Source: Pseudomonadota bacterium
GTDB lineage: Bacteria > Myxococcota_A > UBA796 > GCA-2862545
NCBI GenBank assembly: GCA_947505245.1
Contig: CANNIZ010000002.1
Location: forward strand, 86,519 to 150,518
Length of the DNA stretch: 64,000 nucleotides
Reading direction: 5' to 3'
Positions 1 through 8,751 of the stretch are shown piece after piece; position 1 is the first letter of the stretch; each line of letters begins with the position of its first letter. Under the pieces are notes generated by a model, which saw only the letters and a list, made by a program, of their open reading frames with translations, was not told the origin of the DNA and searched no databases. The position numbers and the translations under genes were made by a program.

Positions 1-1053
1 CGGCAGGCGGTCGAGCTCTTTGTGGCGGGTGCCGAGCTCCATGTCGATCAGGTAGAGGTGGTACTCGGAGTTGTCGAGCAGAATCAGGCGCCTTGGACCG
101 AAGTCCGAGATCTGCCGCACGAGCTCGCTGCCGATGCTGCCGCCCGCGCCGGTGACGAGAACGGTGCGACCCGCGATCAGCTCGCGCATGCCCATGCGGT
201 CGAGCACGGTTTGCGGGCGGTTGAGCAGGTCTTCAATCGCGATCGGCCGCACCTCGAGGCGATCGACGACGCCGTTCTTGAACTCGGTGAGCTTCGGCAG
301 GCGGGACAGCGAGATGCCGAGCGATTCCGACAATTCGAGCAGCGCGCTGATGCGCTCGCCGGAGAGGTCATCGTTGGTGATCACGAGCCGCTGCGGGCGC
401 TCCCCTTCTTCGGTGAGCCGGGCGATGAGCGCACCGAGGTCGTCGTCGATGTGGCCGAGCACCTCGACGCCGTGCATCTTGTACCCGACGCGGGAGCGCT
501 CGGACTCGATCAGGCCGACGACGCGGTAGTAGGCGGTGCCCTGATCCATCGCGCGGACGAACAGCTCGGCGCCGTCTCCCGCGCCGATGAGCAGGGTGGG
601 GACGCGCGGCCCGCTGCGCTGGCGGAGATCGAGGCGGCCGTCCTTGAACAGGCGGTACCCGAACCGGGGCGCACCGATCATCACCATCAACACGAGGCCC
701 TGAATCACCACCAGCGAGCGCGGAAGCTGGTCGAGGCGGGTGAACACGAACCCGACCGGCAGGTACACCAGCATCGCGAGCGAGACGGCTTTGGTGATCG
801 CCATCAGGTCGTTGAGCGACGCGTAGCGCCACAGGCCACGGTAGAGCCCCATGAATCGGAACACGGCGGCGGCGCAAAGCGTGAACAGCGCGGTGTTCAG
901 CACGAGCGCGTCGGGCTTGAGCAGGAACACGCCGTCGCCGAGCCGAAGCCACAGGGCGACGACGAACGACAACGCGGCCATGATCACGTCGTGGACGAAC
1001 ACCAGCGACGACACCTGGACGCGGCTCAAGCGGCTGTTCAACATGTCCCGCAT
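1..1053 (-). CDS. Membrane nucleotide-sugar 4,6-dehydratase, WbpM/FlaA1/CapD type (3' end cut by window)
   Basis: The reading frame is open from an ATG at 1053 to the left edge, giving 351 residues with no stop, so the gene continues outside the window. The N-terminal ~125 residues contain several hydrophobic segments, followed by a CoA_binding_3-like Rossmann fold (LLIGAGDGAELF near residue 150). A second NAD(P)-binding fold begins near residue 301 with TGAGGSIGSELVRQ, the hallmark of the UDP-GlcNAc 4,6-dehydratase family. Such enzymes make deoxy-keto sugars at the inner membrane for surface polysaccharides. It is divergent from the OPX export gene at 1194 and close to a polyprenyl-phosphate sugar transferase, so it fits an exopolysaccharide locus. 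The exact sugar substrate cannot be told. A second ATG at 1044 is possible. Confidence 0.9.
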   Translation of the reverse strand, partial: MRDMLNSRLSRVQVSSLVFVHDVIMAALSFVVALWLRLGDGVFLLKPDALVLNTALFTLCAAAVFRFMGLYRGLWRYASLNDLMAITKAVSLAMLVYLPVGFVFTRLDQLPRSLVVIQGLVLMVMIGAPRFGYRLFKDGRLDLRQRSGPRVPTLLIGAGDGAELFVRAMDQGTAYYRVVGLIESERSRVGYKMHGVEVLGHIDDDLGALIARLTEEGERPQRLVITNDDLSGERISALLELSESLGISLSRLPKLTEFKNGVVDRLEVRPIAIEDLLNRPQTVLDRMGMRELIAGRTVLVTGAGGSIGSELVRQISDFGPRRLILLDNSEYHLYLIDMELGTRHKELDRLP

Positions 1054-1084
1054 GACCAACCTCCCGACCGACGACCGACCATAA

Positions 1085-1097
1085 CCTGAGTCTCAGG
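1085..1097. promoter_or_regulatory. Perfect inverted repeat in a divergent promoter region
   Basis: CCTGAG-T-CTCAGG is a perfect 6-1-6 inverted repeat in the 140-base gap between the divergent dehydratase and OPX genes. Its place and symmetry suit an operator for a dimeric repressor of both polysaccharide genes. No regulator is encoded next to it, and a short palindrome can occur by chance. Confidence 0.3.
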
Positions 1098-1193
1098 CGT
1101 GTTCGGATGAAATGCGGGCATCTGTAGCCCCAAGGTTGTGCTGCGGTTCTTCGCGGGACCGGCTATGGTGGACGCGAACCGTTCGGAGGTCGG

Positions 1194-2030
1194 GTGATCC
1201 GAAACGCCATCCAAGCCCTCGCGCTCCTATTGGCCGTGTCGCTCGGCGCGACTGCACGCGGCCAAGAGCCCGTACGGGCCCAGGAGCCGGCCGCCGCGCC
1301 CGGAGCGAACGACGCCTACCAGGTGGACGGGCGCGACGTGCTCGAGGTGCTCGTGTACGGCGAAGAGCAGCTGTCGGGCACGCTGACGGTGGCCGAGCAG
1401 GGCATGATCGACGTGCCGCTCCTCGGCCCGGTCGACGTCAACGGGCTCACCACCCTCGAGATCGCGCGCCACATCGAGCTCCAGCTCGGAGAAAAGTACC
1501 TCGTAAATCCCCACGTCACCGTGCGGGTGATGGAGTACGGCAGCAAGGAGATCAAGGTCCTCGGAGCCATCAACAAGCCAGGTTTGTACTACCTGACCGG
1601 GCCGACGACGCTGCTCCAGATCTTGTCCCAGGCAGGTGGCATCTCCAAGGTGAACATCCGCGAAGTCCAGGTTCAACGCGGTGAAGGCACCCCGATCGTC
1701 GTCAAGCTTGACGACCTCGTCAGCGGCAACGGCTCGGGCGACTTCCTGCTCCAGAAGGGCGACTCGATCTACATCCCGGACAGCCTCGCCGTGTACGTCG
1801 GCGGCGAAGTCGCCCATCCGGGCGAGGTCCCCTACAAAGAGGGCATGACGATCACCGAGGCGATCACGCTCGCGGGCTCGTGGAACGCCACCGCGCTCAA
1901 GAGCACGGTGTACATCCTGCGCGACGGCCAGCGGATGCGCGTCAACGTGCGCCGCATCCTGCGCGCAAAAGACGCGGACATCCTGCTCATCCCCGGTGAT
2001 CAGGTCCAGGTCCCCGAGTCGGCTCTGTAG
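1194..2030 (+). CDS. Polysaccharide export protein, OPX/Wza family with SLBB domains
   Basis: This 278-residue protein starts at GTG 1194, just behind GGAGGT at 1185-1190. It begins with a signal peptide of about 23 residues (MIRNAIQALALLLAVSLGATARG). A Poly_export domain follows (YQVDGRDVLEVLVYGEEQL), then two SLBB-like segments (KVLGAINKPGLYYL and VYVGGEVAHPGEVPYKEG). OPX proteins form the outer-membrane or periplasmic export channel of Wzx/Wzy or ABC-type capsule and exopolysaccharide systems. It is short and lacks an obvious C-terminal amphipathic membrane helix, so it may be a periplasmic OPX working with a separate outer-membrane porin. The neighbouring dehydratase and sugar transferase support a polysaccharide role. 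Confidence 0.9.
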   Translation: MIRNAIQALALLLAVSLGATARGQEPVRAQEPAAAPGANDAYQVDGRDVLEVLVYGEEQLSGTLTVAEQGMIDVPLLGPVDVNGLTTLEIARHIELQLGEKYLVNPHVTVRVMEYGSKEIKVLGAINKPGLYYLTGPTTLLQILSQAGGISKVNIREVQVQRGEGTPIVVKLDDLVSGNGSGDFLLQKGDSIYIPDSLAVYVGGEVAHPGEVPYKEGMTITEAITLAGSWNATALKSTVYILRDGQRMRVNVRRILRAKDADILLIPGDQVQVPESAL

Positions 2031-2043
2031 TCAGGCTCGGTGG

Positions 2044-3456
2044 TCAGCGGGCGCCGCGCGCGAGCAGCACCGCCGGGATCGTCAGCACGACGAGCTTGAG
2101 GTCGAGCCACAGCGACCAGTTGTCGATGTACTCGAGGTCCAGCTTCATCCAGGTGTCGAAGTCGAGGTCGCTGCGGCCGCGCACCTGCCACAGGCACGTG
2201 AGTCCGGGCTTGACCGACAGCCGGCGGCGCTGCCAGCGCTCGTACCGCACCACCTCGGAGGGGATCGGCGGGCGCGGGCCCACCACGCTCATGTCGCCGA
2301 ACCAAACGTTGAAGAACTGCGGGAGTTCGTCGAGGGAGCTCTTTCGGAGGAACCGTCCGAACGGCGTGACGCGCGGGTCGTCCCGCAGCTTGAACGCCGG
2401 CCCGGCAACGTCGCTCTTCGAGGTCAGCAACAAGTCGTGGAACTCAGCGCCCGCGACCATCGACCGGAACTTGTACATGTCGAATTCGCGGCCATTCAAG
2501 CCGGTTCGGCGCTGGACGAACAGGACGGGTCCCGGCGTGGAGAGCCGGACGCCGAGCGCTACGACGAGGAAGAGCGGCGCCCCGAACACGATGGCCGCGG
2601 ACGACAGGACGAGGTCGAACGCCCGCTTCGCAAGCAACGCCAGCTCTTCGTTGCTCGTGGTGTGAAACACCAGCATCGGAAACCCGCCGAACTCTTCGAA
2701 TTCGAGCTTGCTGAACGTGTACGGGAAGAAGTCCAGCACGATGCGGGTGTTTACGCCGGCCTCCGCACACGCCGCGAGCGCGGGCTCGATGCGCTCCAGG
2801 TTCGCGTTCTCGACGGCGAAGATCACCTCGTCGATCACGTTGTTGTCGACGATCCTCGCGAGGTCGTCGAGGCACCCGAGCACGGGGCCTTCCGCGCCAC
2901 CCGGGTTCGTTCCCATCGACACGAACCCCGCGAAGTGGAGCCCCCATTCCTGGCGTTCGCGAAGGGTCTCCGCGATCCGATGCGCGACCGGGCCGTCCCC
3001 GACGATCGCGACCGCGCGGACATCGCGGCCCAACCGGTGCGAGCGCCGCTGGTTCCACCGCACGACGGCGCGGTTGACCAGCAGCAGGGCCAGCGCAAGG
3101 CCACCGTGCAGCGCGATCATCAGCCGGCTGTTCGACTCGAGCTGGAGCGTGAACACCGCCGCGACCATCGCTCCCGTCGCGATCACGACGCCGGCGACCA
3201 CCTGCCCCGCCTGCCGGCCCGCAGCCTGCGTTCGCTGCCGGTCGCTAAGCTGGCCTGTCGACCACGCGAACGCCGCCCACGCCACCAGCGCGACGGCGAG
3301 CAGCGGAAGGTACTTCACGACGTCGGGGAGCGCGCCGTAGGTGTTGAACGCCTCCAGCCGCCGCAGCGCGTGGGCGAGGAAGAACGTGCCCGTCCACACC
3401 ACCAGCTCGGACAGGAGCAGCCCCGTCGCCGCAGCTTCGGCCTTTCTCTTGAGCAT
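2044..3456 (-). CDS. Undecaprenyl-phosphate sugar phosphotransferase (WcaJ-type, polyprenyl glycosylphosphotransferase)
   Basis: The protein has 470 residues from ATG 3456; an upstream GTG at 3486 would add ten residues. N-terminal hydrophobic helices are followed by a CoA_binding_3-like Rossmann domain (VAIVGDGPVAHRIAE). The catalytic bacterial sugar transferase domain begins near residue 275 (KRAFDLVLSSAAIVFGAPLF) and holds the typical KFRSM, SLDELPQ and GPRPP motifs. The family moves a sugar-1-phosphate from a nucleotide sugar to undecaprenyl phosphate at the inner membrane, starting exopolysaccharide repeat-unit assembly. It converges on the OPX gene with a 13-base gap. The substrate (glucose or galactose is usual) is not visible. 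Confidence 0.93.
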   Translation of the reverse strand: MLKRKAEAAATGLLLSELVVWTGTFFLAHALRRLEAFNTYGALPDVVKYLPLLAVALVAWAAFAWSTGQLSDRQRTQAAGRQAGQVVAGVVIATGAMVAAVFTLQLESNSRLMIALHGGLALALLLVNRAVVRWNQRRSHRLGRDVRAVAIVGDGPVAHRIAETLRERQEWGLHFAGFVSMGTNPGGAEGPVLGCLDDLARIVDNNVIDEVIFAVENANLERIEPALAACAEAGVNTRIVLDFFPYTFSKLEFEEFGGFPMLVFHTTSNEELALLAKRAFDLVLSSAAIVFGAPLFLVVALGVRLSTPGPVLFVQRRTGLNGREFDMYKFRSMVAGAEFHDLLLTSKSDVAGPAFKLRDDPRVTPFGRFLRKSSLDELPQFFNVWFGDMSVVGPRPPIPSEVVRYERWQRRRLSVKPGLTCLWQVRGRSDLDFDTWMKLDLEYIDNWSLWLDLKLVVLTIPAVLLARGAR

Positions 3457-3516
3457 TGGGCCGATGTTAGCCGGGCGTTGCCCCACACGCCCGCGCGGGG
3501 TACACGATCCCCCTCA

Positions 3517-3532
3517 CTGAATGACCATTCAG
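3517..3532. promoter_or_regulatory. Putative TetR-type operator upstream of the beta-oxidation fusion gene
   Basis: CTGAATG-AC-CATTCAG is a perfect 7-2-7 palindrome ending three bases before the AAAGGAG ribosome site of the gene at 3546. TGAATGA/TCATTCA-like palindromes are typical of TetR-family regulators of fatty-acid degradation such as Bacillus FadR. Its position just at the ribosome site suggests repression. No TetR gene is present in the window. Confidence 0.5.
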
Positions 3533-3545
3533 AAAGGAGTCGCTC

Positions 3546-6005
3546 ATGGGTGTGCTCGATGGCAAGGTCGTCCTCATCACGGGTTCCGGCGGTGGCATCG
3601 GTCGCGCTCACGCGCTCGCGTGCGCGCGTGAAGGCGCCAAGATCGTCGTAAACGACCTCGGCGGCACCCGCGACGGGTCGGGTGCTGGTCACTCCATGGC
3701 CGACCAGGTCGTGGACGAGATCAAGGCCCTCGGCAGCGACGCCGTCGCAAACTACGACTCCGTGACCGATCTCGAAGGCTGCCAGCGAATGGTCAAGAGC
3801 GCCCTCGACAAGTGGGGCAAGCTCGACGTCATCGTCAACAACGCGGGCATCCTGCGCGACAAGACGTTCTCGAAGATGACGGACGCCGAGTGGGATCTGG
3901 TCGTCGCGGTGCACCTCACCGGCGCGCGCAACGTGATCCGCGCCTCCTACGAGGCGCTCACCAAGCAGGGCGGCGCGATCATCAACACGACGTCGTATTC
4001 CGGCATGATCGGCAACTTCGGCCAGAGCAACTACGCGGCCGCCAAGGCCGGCATCTACGGCTTCACCCGCACGCTCTCGATGGAGATGCGCAAGGCTGGC
4101 GTCACCGCGAACTGCATCGCGCCCGTCGCAAAGACGCGCATGACCGACGACATCGCGATGGTCGAGGCGGATTGGACGCCCGAACAGATCAGCCCGATGG
4201 TCGTCTTCCTGGCGTCTGACCTTGCGAAAGGCGTCACCGGCCAGGTGTTCGGCGTGCAGGGCCAGCGCATCCACCTTTACGAGGTGAAGACCAACGACGG
4301 CGTCGAAAAGTCCGGCAAGGAACTGTGGACCGCCACCGAGATCGCCGGGAAGCTGTCCGCGATCATGGCGTGGGAGCAGCCCAACGTCTCCACCCCCAGC
4401 GAGACGGACATCGTCTCGGCCGTGTTCAGCCACTTCCCCGCCGGGTTCAAGGCCGGCGCCGCGCCGGGTTGGAAGCCGAACATCCACTGGGTTGTGAAGG
4501 GCGGCACCGATCAGACCGTGACGATCGACGACTCCGGCTGCAAGACTGCAAAGGGCCTCGTCGGCAACCCGACCTGCACCGTCAAGACGGACAAGGACAC
4601 GCTCGTCGCGATGTTCAAGGGCGAGCTCGAGCCGCAGAAGGCGTTCATGAGCGGCAAAGCGAGCGCCGACAACATGGGCGACCTGATGAAGCTCGCCACG
4701 GCGTTCGACTTCAAGAAGGTCGCAGCGGCGTTCGCGGCGGCTGGCGGCGCAGGTACGGCTGCGGCCGGCGGCGGTTCGGCCCCGGCGGCGGCCTCCGAAG
4801 ACCTCGTCACCGACGTGTTCGCACACATTCCGTCGGGCTTCAACGCGGGCAAGGCCCCCGGCTGGAAGACGACCATGCAGTGGGTCGTCAAGGGCGGCAC
4901 GGACCAGACGATCGTGGTCGACGGCGACAAGGTCACCGTGTCGAAGGGCCTCGTCGGCACGCCGACCTGCACCGTCAAGACGGACAAGGACACGCTCGTC
5001 GCGATGTTCCAGGGCAAGATGGACCCTGCGAAGGCTTTCATGGGCGGCAAGGCGAGCGCAGACAACATGGGCGACCTGATGAAGCTCGGCCAGGTGTTCG
5101 ACTTCAAGAAGATCGCCGCGAGCTACGAAGCGAAGGCCTCTGGCAAGCCCGCTCCGGTCGCTGCCCCCGCCGCCCCCGCGGTCCCCGCCGGCGAGAAGAA
5201 GCTCCCGTTCGGCAAGCGTTATGACGGCGGCTACCACTATGTCGATCGCGCCGAGTACGAGGCGTACGCGAAGGCGACGAACGACGAGAACCCTGCGTAC
5301 TTCGGCAAGGACAGCATCGCGCCGCCGATGTACCACGTAAAGCCCTTCATCAACCTGATGATGAAGCTCGCGACGGACCCCGAGCTCGAGCTCGACCTGC
5401 TGCGCCTGATGCACGCCGAGCACGACATCAAGTTCCACGAGCCGCTCAAGCACGGCGATCTTCTTCAGCTTCGCGGCACGCTGCTGTCGCTCGAAGAGAA
5501 GTCGTCGGGCCGCCTCGTGAACTACGGCCTGTACGGCTACGTCGACGGGAAGCTCGCGATCGAAGGCCGCACGGCGTACTTCATCCGCGGCAAGAAGAAG
5601 GACGACGGCGCGAAGAAGGAGGCCGTCGCTTCCGAGCCGCCGCCGGCCCCGGATCTCAACATCGCCGAGCCGGTGACGGACGACCAGGCCACGCGCTACG
5701 CGGCGGCTTCGGGCGACAGCAACCCGATCCACACCGACCCCGCGACCGCGAAGTCGGCCGGCCTGCCCGGCGTCATCCTGCACGGCATGTGCACGATGGC
5801 GTTCGCCCAGCGCGACCTGATCAACAGCCTCGGCGGCGGCAACCCGCGCAACCTCAAGTCGATCGGCGTGCGCCTCTCCAAGCCCGTGTTGCCCGGCCAG
5901 ACGTTGGCGCTCAAGGTCTGGAAGGACGGCAAGAACGTCAAGTTCCAGACCGAGAACCCTGAGGGCGCCCCGGTGATCACGAACGGCACGGCTTCATTTT
6001 CATGA
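3546..6005 (+). CDS. MFE-2-like beta-oxidation fusion: SDR dehydrogenase - SCP2 - SCP2 - MaoC-type hydratase
   Basis: This 819-residue protein starts at ATG 3546 behind AAAGGAG. Residues 1-270 form a short-chain dehydrogenase with TGSGGGIG, the MFE-2-like NDLGGTRDGSG and the SNYAAAK active site. Two SCP2 sterol/lipid-transfer domains follow (about 285-395 and 425-530), separated by an Ala/Gly linker. The end (about 550-819) is a double hot-dog hydratase-2 with the catalytic SGDSNPIH. The set matches peroxisomal multifunctional enzyme 2, which hydrates enoyl-CoA and oxidises the (3R)-hydroxyacyl-CoA. The order differs: animal MFE-2 has a single SCP2 at the C-terminus, here two sit in the middle. 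The SCP2 copies are near-identical over long stretches, showing a recent internal duplication. It is likely cytoplasmic and coupled to the next gene. Confidence 0.9.
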   Translation: MGVLDGKVVLITGSGGGIGRAHALACAREGAKIVVNDLGGTRDGSGAGHSMADQVVDEIKALGSDAVANYDSVTDLEGCQRMVKSALDKWGKLDVIVNNAGILRDKTFSKMTDAEWDLVVAVHLTGARNVIRASYEALTKQGGAIINTTSYSGMIGNFGQSNYAAAKAGIYGFTRTLSMEMRKAGVTANCIAPVAKTRMTDDIAMVEADWTPEQISPMVVFLASDLAKGVTGQVFGVQGQRIHLYEVKTNDGVEKSGKELWTATEIAGKLSAIMAWEQPNVSTPSETDIVSAVFSHFPAGFKAGAAPGWKPNIHWVVKGGTDQTVTIDDSGCKTAKGLVGNPTCTVKTDKDTLVAMFKGELEPQKAFMSGKASADNMGDLMKLATAFDFKKVAAAFAAAGGAGTAAAGGGSAPAAASEDLVTDVFAHIPSGFNAGKAPGWKTTMQWVVKGGTDQTIVVDGDKVTVSKGLVGTPTCTVKTDKDTLVAMFQGKMDPAKAFMGGKASADNMGDLMKLGQVFDFKKIAASYEAKASGKPAPVAAPAAPAVPAGEKKLPFGKRYDGGYHYVDRAEYEAYAKATNDENPAYFGKDSIAPPMYHVKPFINLMMKLATDPELELDLLRLMHAEHDIKFHEPLKHGDLLQLRGTLLSLEEKSSGRLVNYGLYGYVDGKLAIEGRTAYFIRGKKKDDGAKKEAVASEPPPAPDLNIAEPVTDDQATRYAAASGDSNPIHTDPATAKSAGLPGVILHGMCTMAFAQRDLINSLGGGNPRNLKSIGVRLSKPVLPGQTLALKVWKDGKNVKFQTENPEGAPVITNGTASFS

Positions 6006-6769
6006 TCGCAAAGGACCAGGTCCGCCTGTACCAGATGATCCTCGCCGGGCTGCACGCGTTCTTCGGTGCGGTCGGCGTGCTCATCGGCCTGACCTGGCTC
6101 CTCGTGCCGCTCGGGATCGTCGCGCTCACCGCGTTCGATCTCGTCGGCAGCCTGAAGTACGCGCTCCAAGACCCGTCGTACCTGTCGTACTGGATCGAGG
6201 GGATGGTCACGAAGCTGACGTTCATCGCGATCTTCGCGGTGGTGCTCGCGCTCCCCAGCGTCGTCGCCATCGCGACCGGCGCCGTGGGCGTGGGCACGGC
6301 CTACGGTCTGTACGCCCGGAAGCCGTGGGTGAAGTTCCTCGCGATCGCGGCCGCGCTCGATTGCTTCGTGATCCTCGGGCTGCCGCTCGGGCTGTTCGGG
6401 TTCTTCGGCATCGCGATGGGCATCGGGACGATCCTGCTCACCTGGCAGGCCGACGGCGCCGCCGAGCTGAACGACGGGCCGCCCGGCATGGAGACAGCGC
6501 AGGCGCTCACGGCAGCCGCGCCTCCACCGGCAGCCGCTCCCCCATCGGCAGCCGGCGTCACGCCCTCCGCAGCCGCGGAACCCTCGCCCGAGGCCGCCAC
6601 AGCCCGCAGCACGCCCCTGCCCTCGGCCCCACCTCCTCCACCGGCGCCGCCGCTGGCAGGACCCCCACCGGCGCCACCGCCAGCGGGACCGCCGCCGCCA
6701 CCGCCGCTCGGCGATTCACCGCCGCCTCCCCCGCCACACGACCCCACCGACCCGCCAAAGCTCGGGTAG
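6002..6769 (+). CDS. Multi-pass membrane protein with proline-rich C-terminal tail
   Basis: I do not recognise the family. The 255-residue protein starts at ATG 6002, overlapping the upstream stop (ATGA), so it is translationally coupled to the MFE-2-like gene. The first ~150 residues contain four or so hydrophobic segments with a central loop (LKYALQDPSYLSYWIEG), like small DUF4064- or tetraspan-type proteins. From about residue 175 the chain turns into Ala/Pro-rich and then almost pure Pro/Ala/Gly sequence ending DPTDPPKLG. The tail could be an extended, SH3-like ligand or cell-wall-spanning arm. A role in lipid metabolism is suggested only by coupling. Confidence 0.75.
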   Translation: MIAKDQVRLYQMILAGLHAFFGAVGVLIGLTWLLVPLGIVALTAFDLVGSLKYALQDPSYLSYWIEGMVTKLTFIAIFAVVLALPSVVAIATGAVGVGTAYGLYARKPWVKFLAIAAALDCFVILGLPLGLFGFFGIAMGIGTILLTWQADGAAELNDGPPGMETAQALTAAAPPPAAAPPSAAGVTPSAAAEPSPEAATARSTPLPSAPPPPPAPPLAGPPPAPPPAGPPPPPPLGDSPPPPPPHDPTDPPKLG

Positions 6770-6774
6770 GGCGC

Positions 6775-8751
6775 TCACGGCGGAGGGTTCGTCCACACCG
6801 GCCCCGTGGTCGCCCACGCGCCGTCGTCGGACCACGCGACCGCGAGCAGCCAGCTTCCCCGGAAGCGCACGTCGAACGCGGCCGGACCTGCGGAGGGAAC
6901 AAAGGTGCCGACGATCCGTCCGTCGCCGATCAGCGCGCCGTGCAGGCAGGCGCACCCCCGCACGTCGACCCGCACCTTTCGTACCTCCAACGAAGGGCGC
7001 GCCACCTCGCCGGGAGCGGCGTGATCGACGAACAGGTCGATCACCGGCCCCGTGCCGGCCACGACCTGCCCGCGCAGCAGGCCGCGCTCGACGTCTTCGC
7101 GGCCGAACAGCGCGGGGTCGGGCACCGTCGCCCACGTGAGCGGCCCGACGGGCGCGAGCGCGACGCCGCGATCGAGCCACGCAAACCACGGCGCCCAGTC
7201 CACGAGCGGGTCGACCGGTCCGTCGAGGAGCACGGCGTCCGGCCCGGGCGCGAGGTCGGCGGGGGGCGCGCCGACGGCCGCGAGCCATTCGAGGTCGACG
7301 ACGGTGATCCGATTCGCCCGATCGCCGCCCTGCATCGTACGAAACGCCTGCATCGGCGATCGCCCGGCCGGATCGACGGCCCCGCGCCCGCCCTGGCGGC
7401 GATCGACCGCGAACGGCCACGCGACGATCCGCCAGCCGTCTGCCGACACCAGCGCGCTCCCGCCGACCGCCGCGATCGACGCGTCCTCGGGGGCCTCGCC
7501 GACGTCGCCTTCCGGCGCGAGCACGACGAGGTCGGCCCCGCGAGCGATCGCGTCCAACACGGCGTCCGCGTCGGTGCCGCGCCAGTCGCGGGAGCGCGAC
7601 GCCGGCGACGGCACGACGAGCGCGCGCCGAAGCCCAGGGTCAAAGGAGGTCTCTGGCCGAACGACGAGCGGGGCGTCGGGCACCTGGAGAGCGAGCGGGG
7701 CGACGGTGGGTCCGGCGTCGATCCGGACGTCGAACAGGCCGTCACCGACGGCGATCCGCGAGCGCCCGTCGACCGCTGATCGACCGGAGCGGCCGTCCTG
7801 GGCCACCCACGACGCGACGCCCACGCGCGGCAGGCCCGAGACCGTCAACCACCCCTCGCCGCCGACCGCGAGCGACAGGCCCTCTCCCGGGGTCTTCCAC
7901 GCCGACGCTGCCCGACCGGACGCCTCGGCCCGCACGCGCGACACGGTGGCAGGTGCGTCGAACGCGAACGCCCCATCCACGACCTGCACGAAGCCGAGCG
8001 ACGCGACGTCGGACGCGAGCACGATCGTGTCTGCGCCCGGCGCCGACCCGGTCACATGAACGGTCGCGTCCGCGAGATCCGGCGCGAAAGATGGTGACAC
8101 GACGAGCGTGTCCCCGTCGAGCCGCACCACGCCGCCGCGATCGGTCGAGCCGCCCTCGCCGCGCAGCACAGACGTCCCCCACAGCGCGCCACCAAGCCAC
8201 ACCCCGTCCGCGTGCACGAGCAGCGCGTCGGCCCCCTCGGCGGTGACGGCGTCCCCGTCGGCCGTCCAACGCAACGTCCGGCGCTCGCCCTCGGCGTCCG
8301 CGACCTCGCCTTGAAAGGGCCGGACGACGCCTTCGAAGGACACGCCCGCGTCGTCGAGCGCGAACGCGTCCACGTCGAGCCAGCCTCCGCCCACGACGGG
8401 GACCACCTCGTACAGGGCGTCGTCAGCGCCCCAAGGCGCGACGTCCACGAGCGTCGCACCGCCTACGCCCACCCGACCGAGCGACGCCTCGGGGTGCCGC
8501 ACCACGGCGCGCAGCGCGGGGGTCGCCAGGTAGAGGTCCGACGACCGGCCGTCCGCGTGACCCGATGGGATCTCGTCCGCGCACCCGACCGCCCTCGCGA
8601 TCACGCCGTCGGGGACGGACGGGTCACAGACGGCGTAGGGGAGCCCGACGCCGGGCCCCTGGCATCCGCTGACCACGAGCAGCGCGAGGATCAGCGTGCG
8701 AGCGCTCCCTGCACTTCGGCGACGAGGGACGCGAGCCGAAGCGGCTTCCAC
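6775..8751 (-). CDS. Large lipoprotein, resembles CehA/McbA-type metallohydrolases but without clear metal site
   Basis: The frame runs for 658 residues from a GTG at 8751, overlapping the receiver gene by 61 bases; the true start may lie closer to the signal (ARTLILALLVVSGC, Cys lipidation near residue 30). The chain is rich in Asp, Gly and Val with many short beta-like stretches. The last third (GADLVVLAPEGD, PGPDAVLLDGPVDPLVDWAPWFAWLDRG, LLRGQVVAGTGPVIDLFVD) follows the layout of CehA/McbA-family PHP-like hydrolases. The His/Asp motifs expected for metal binding are not seen at the matching places. I infer an exported, probably non-catalytic relative; this is weak. It may be co-transcribed with the receiver gene. 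Confidence 0.7.
   Translation of the reverse strand: MEAASARVPRRRSAGSARTLILALLVVSGCQGPGVGLPYAVCDPSVPDGVIARAVGCADEIPSGHADGRSSDLYLATPALRAVVRHPEASLGRVGVGGATLVDVAPWGADDALYEVVPVVGGGWLDVDAFALDDAGVSFEGVVRPFQGEVADAEGERRTLRWTADGDAVTAEGADALLVHADGVWLGGALWGTSVLRGEGGSTDRGGVVRLDGDTLVVSPSFAPDLADATVHVTGSAPGADTIVLASDVASLGFVQVVDGAFAFDAPATVSRVRAEASGRAASAWKTPGEGLSLAVGGEGWLTVSGLPRVGVASWVAQDGRSGRSAVDGRSRIAVGDGLFDVRIDAGPTVAPLALQVPDAPLVVRPETSFDPGLRRALVVPSPASRSRDWRGTDADAVLDAIARGADLVVLAPEGDVGEAPEDASIAAVGGSALVSADGWRIVAWPFAVDRRQGGRGAVDPAGRSPMQAFRTMQGGDRANRITVVDLEWLAAVGAPPADLAPGPDAVLLDGPVDPLVDWAPWFAWLDRGVALAPVGPLTWATVPDPALFGREDVERGLLRGQVVAGTGPVIDLFVDHAAPGEVARPSLEVRKVRVDVRGCACLHGALIGDGRIVGTFVPSAGPAAFDVRFRGSWLLAVAWSDDGAWATTGPVWTNPPP

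Noticed and set aside
3315..5783. Long minus-strand open frame (822 codons) opposite the MFE-2-like gene
   Set aside because: It is an antisense shadow caused by high third-position GC; the product is Arg/Val/His-rich with no domain, and the plus strand has a clear multidomain protein.
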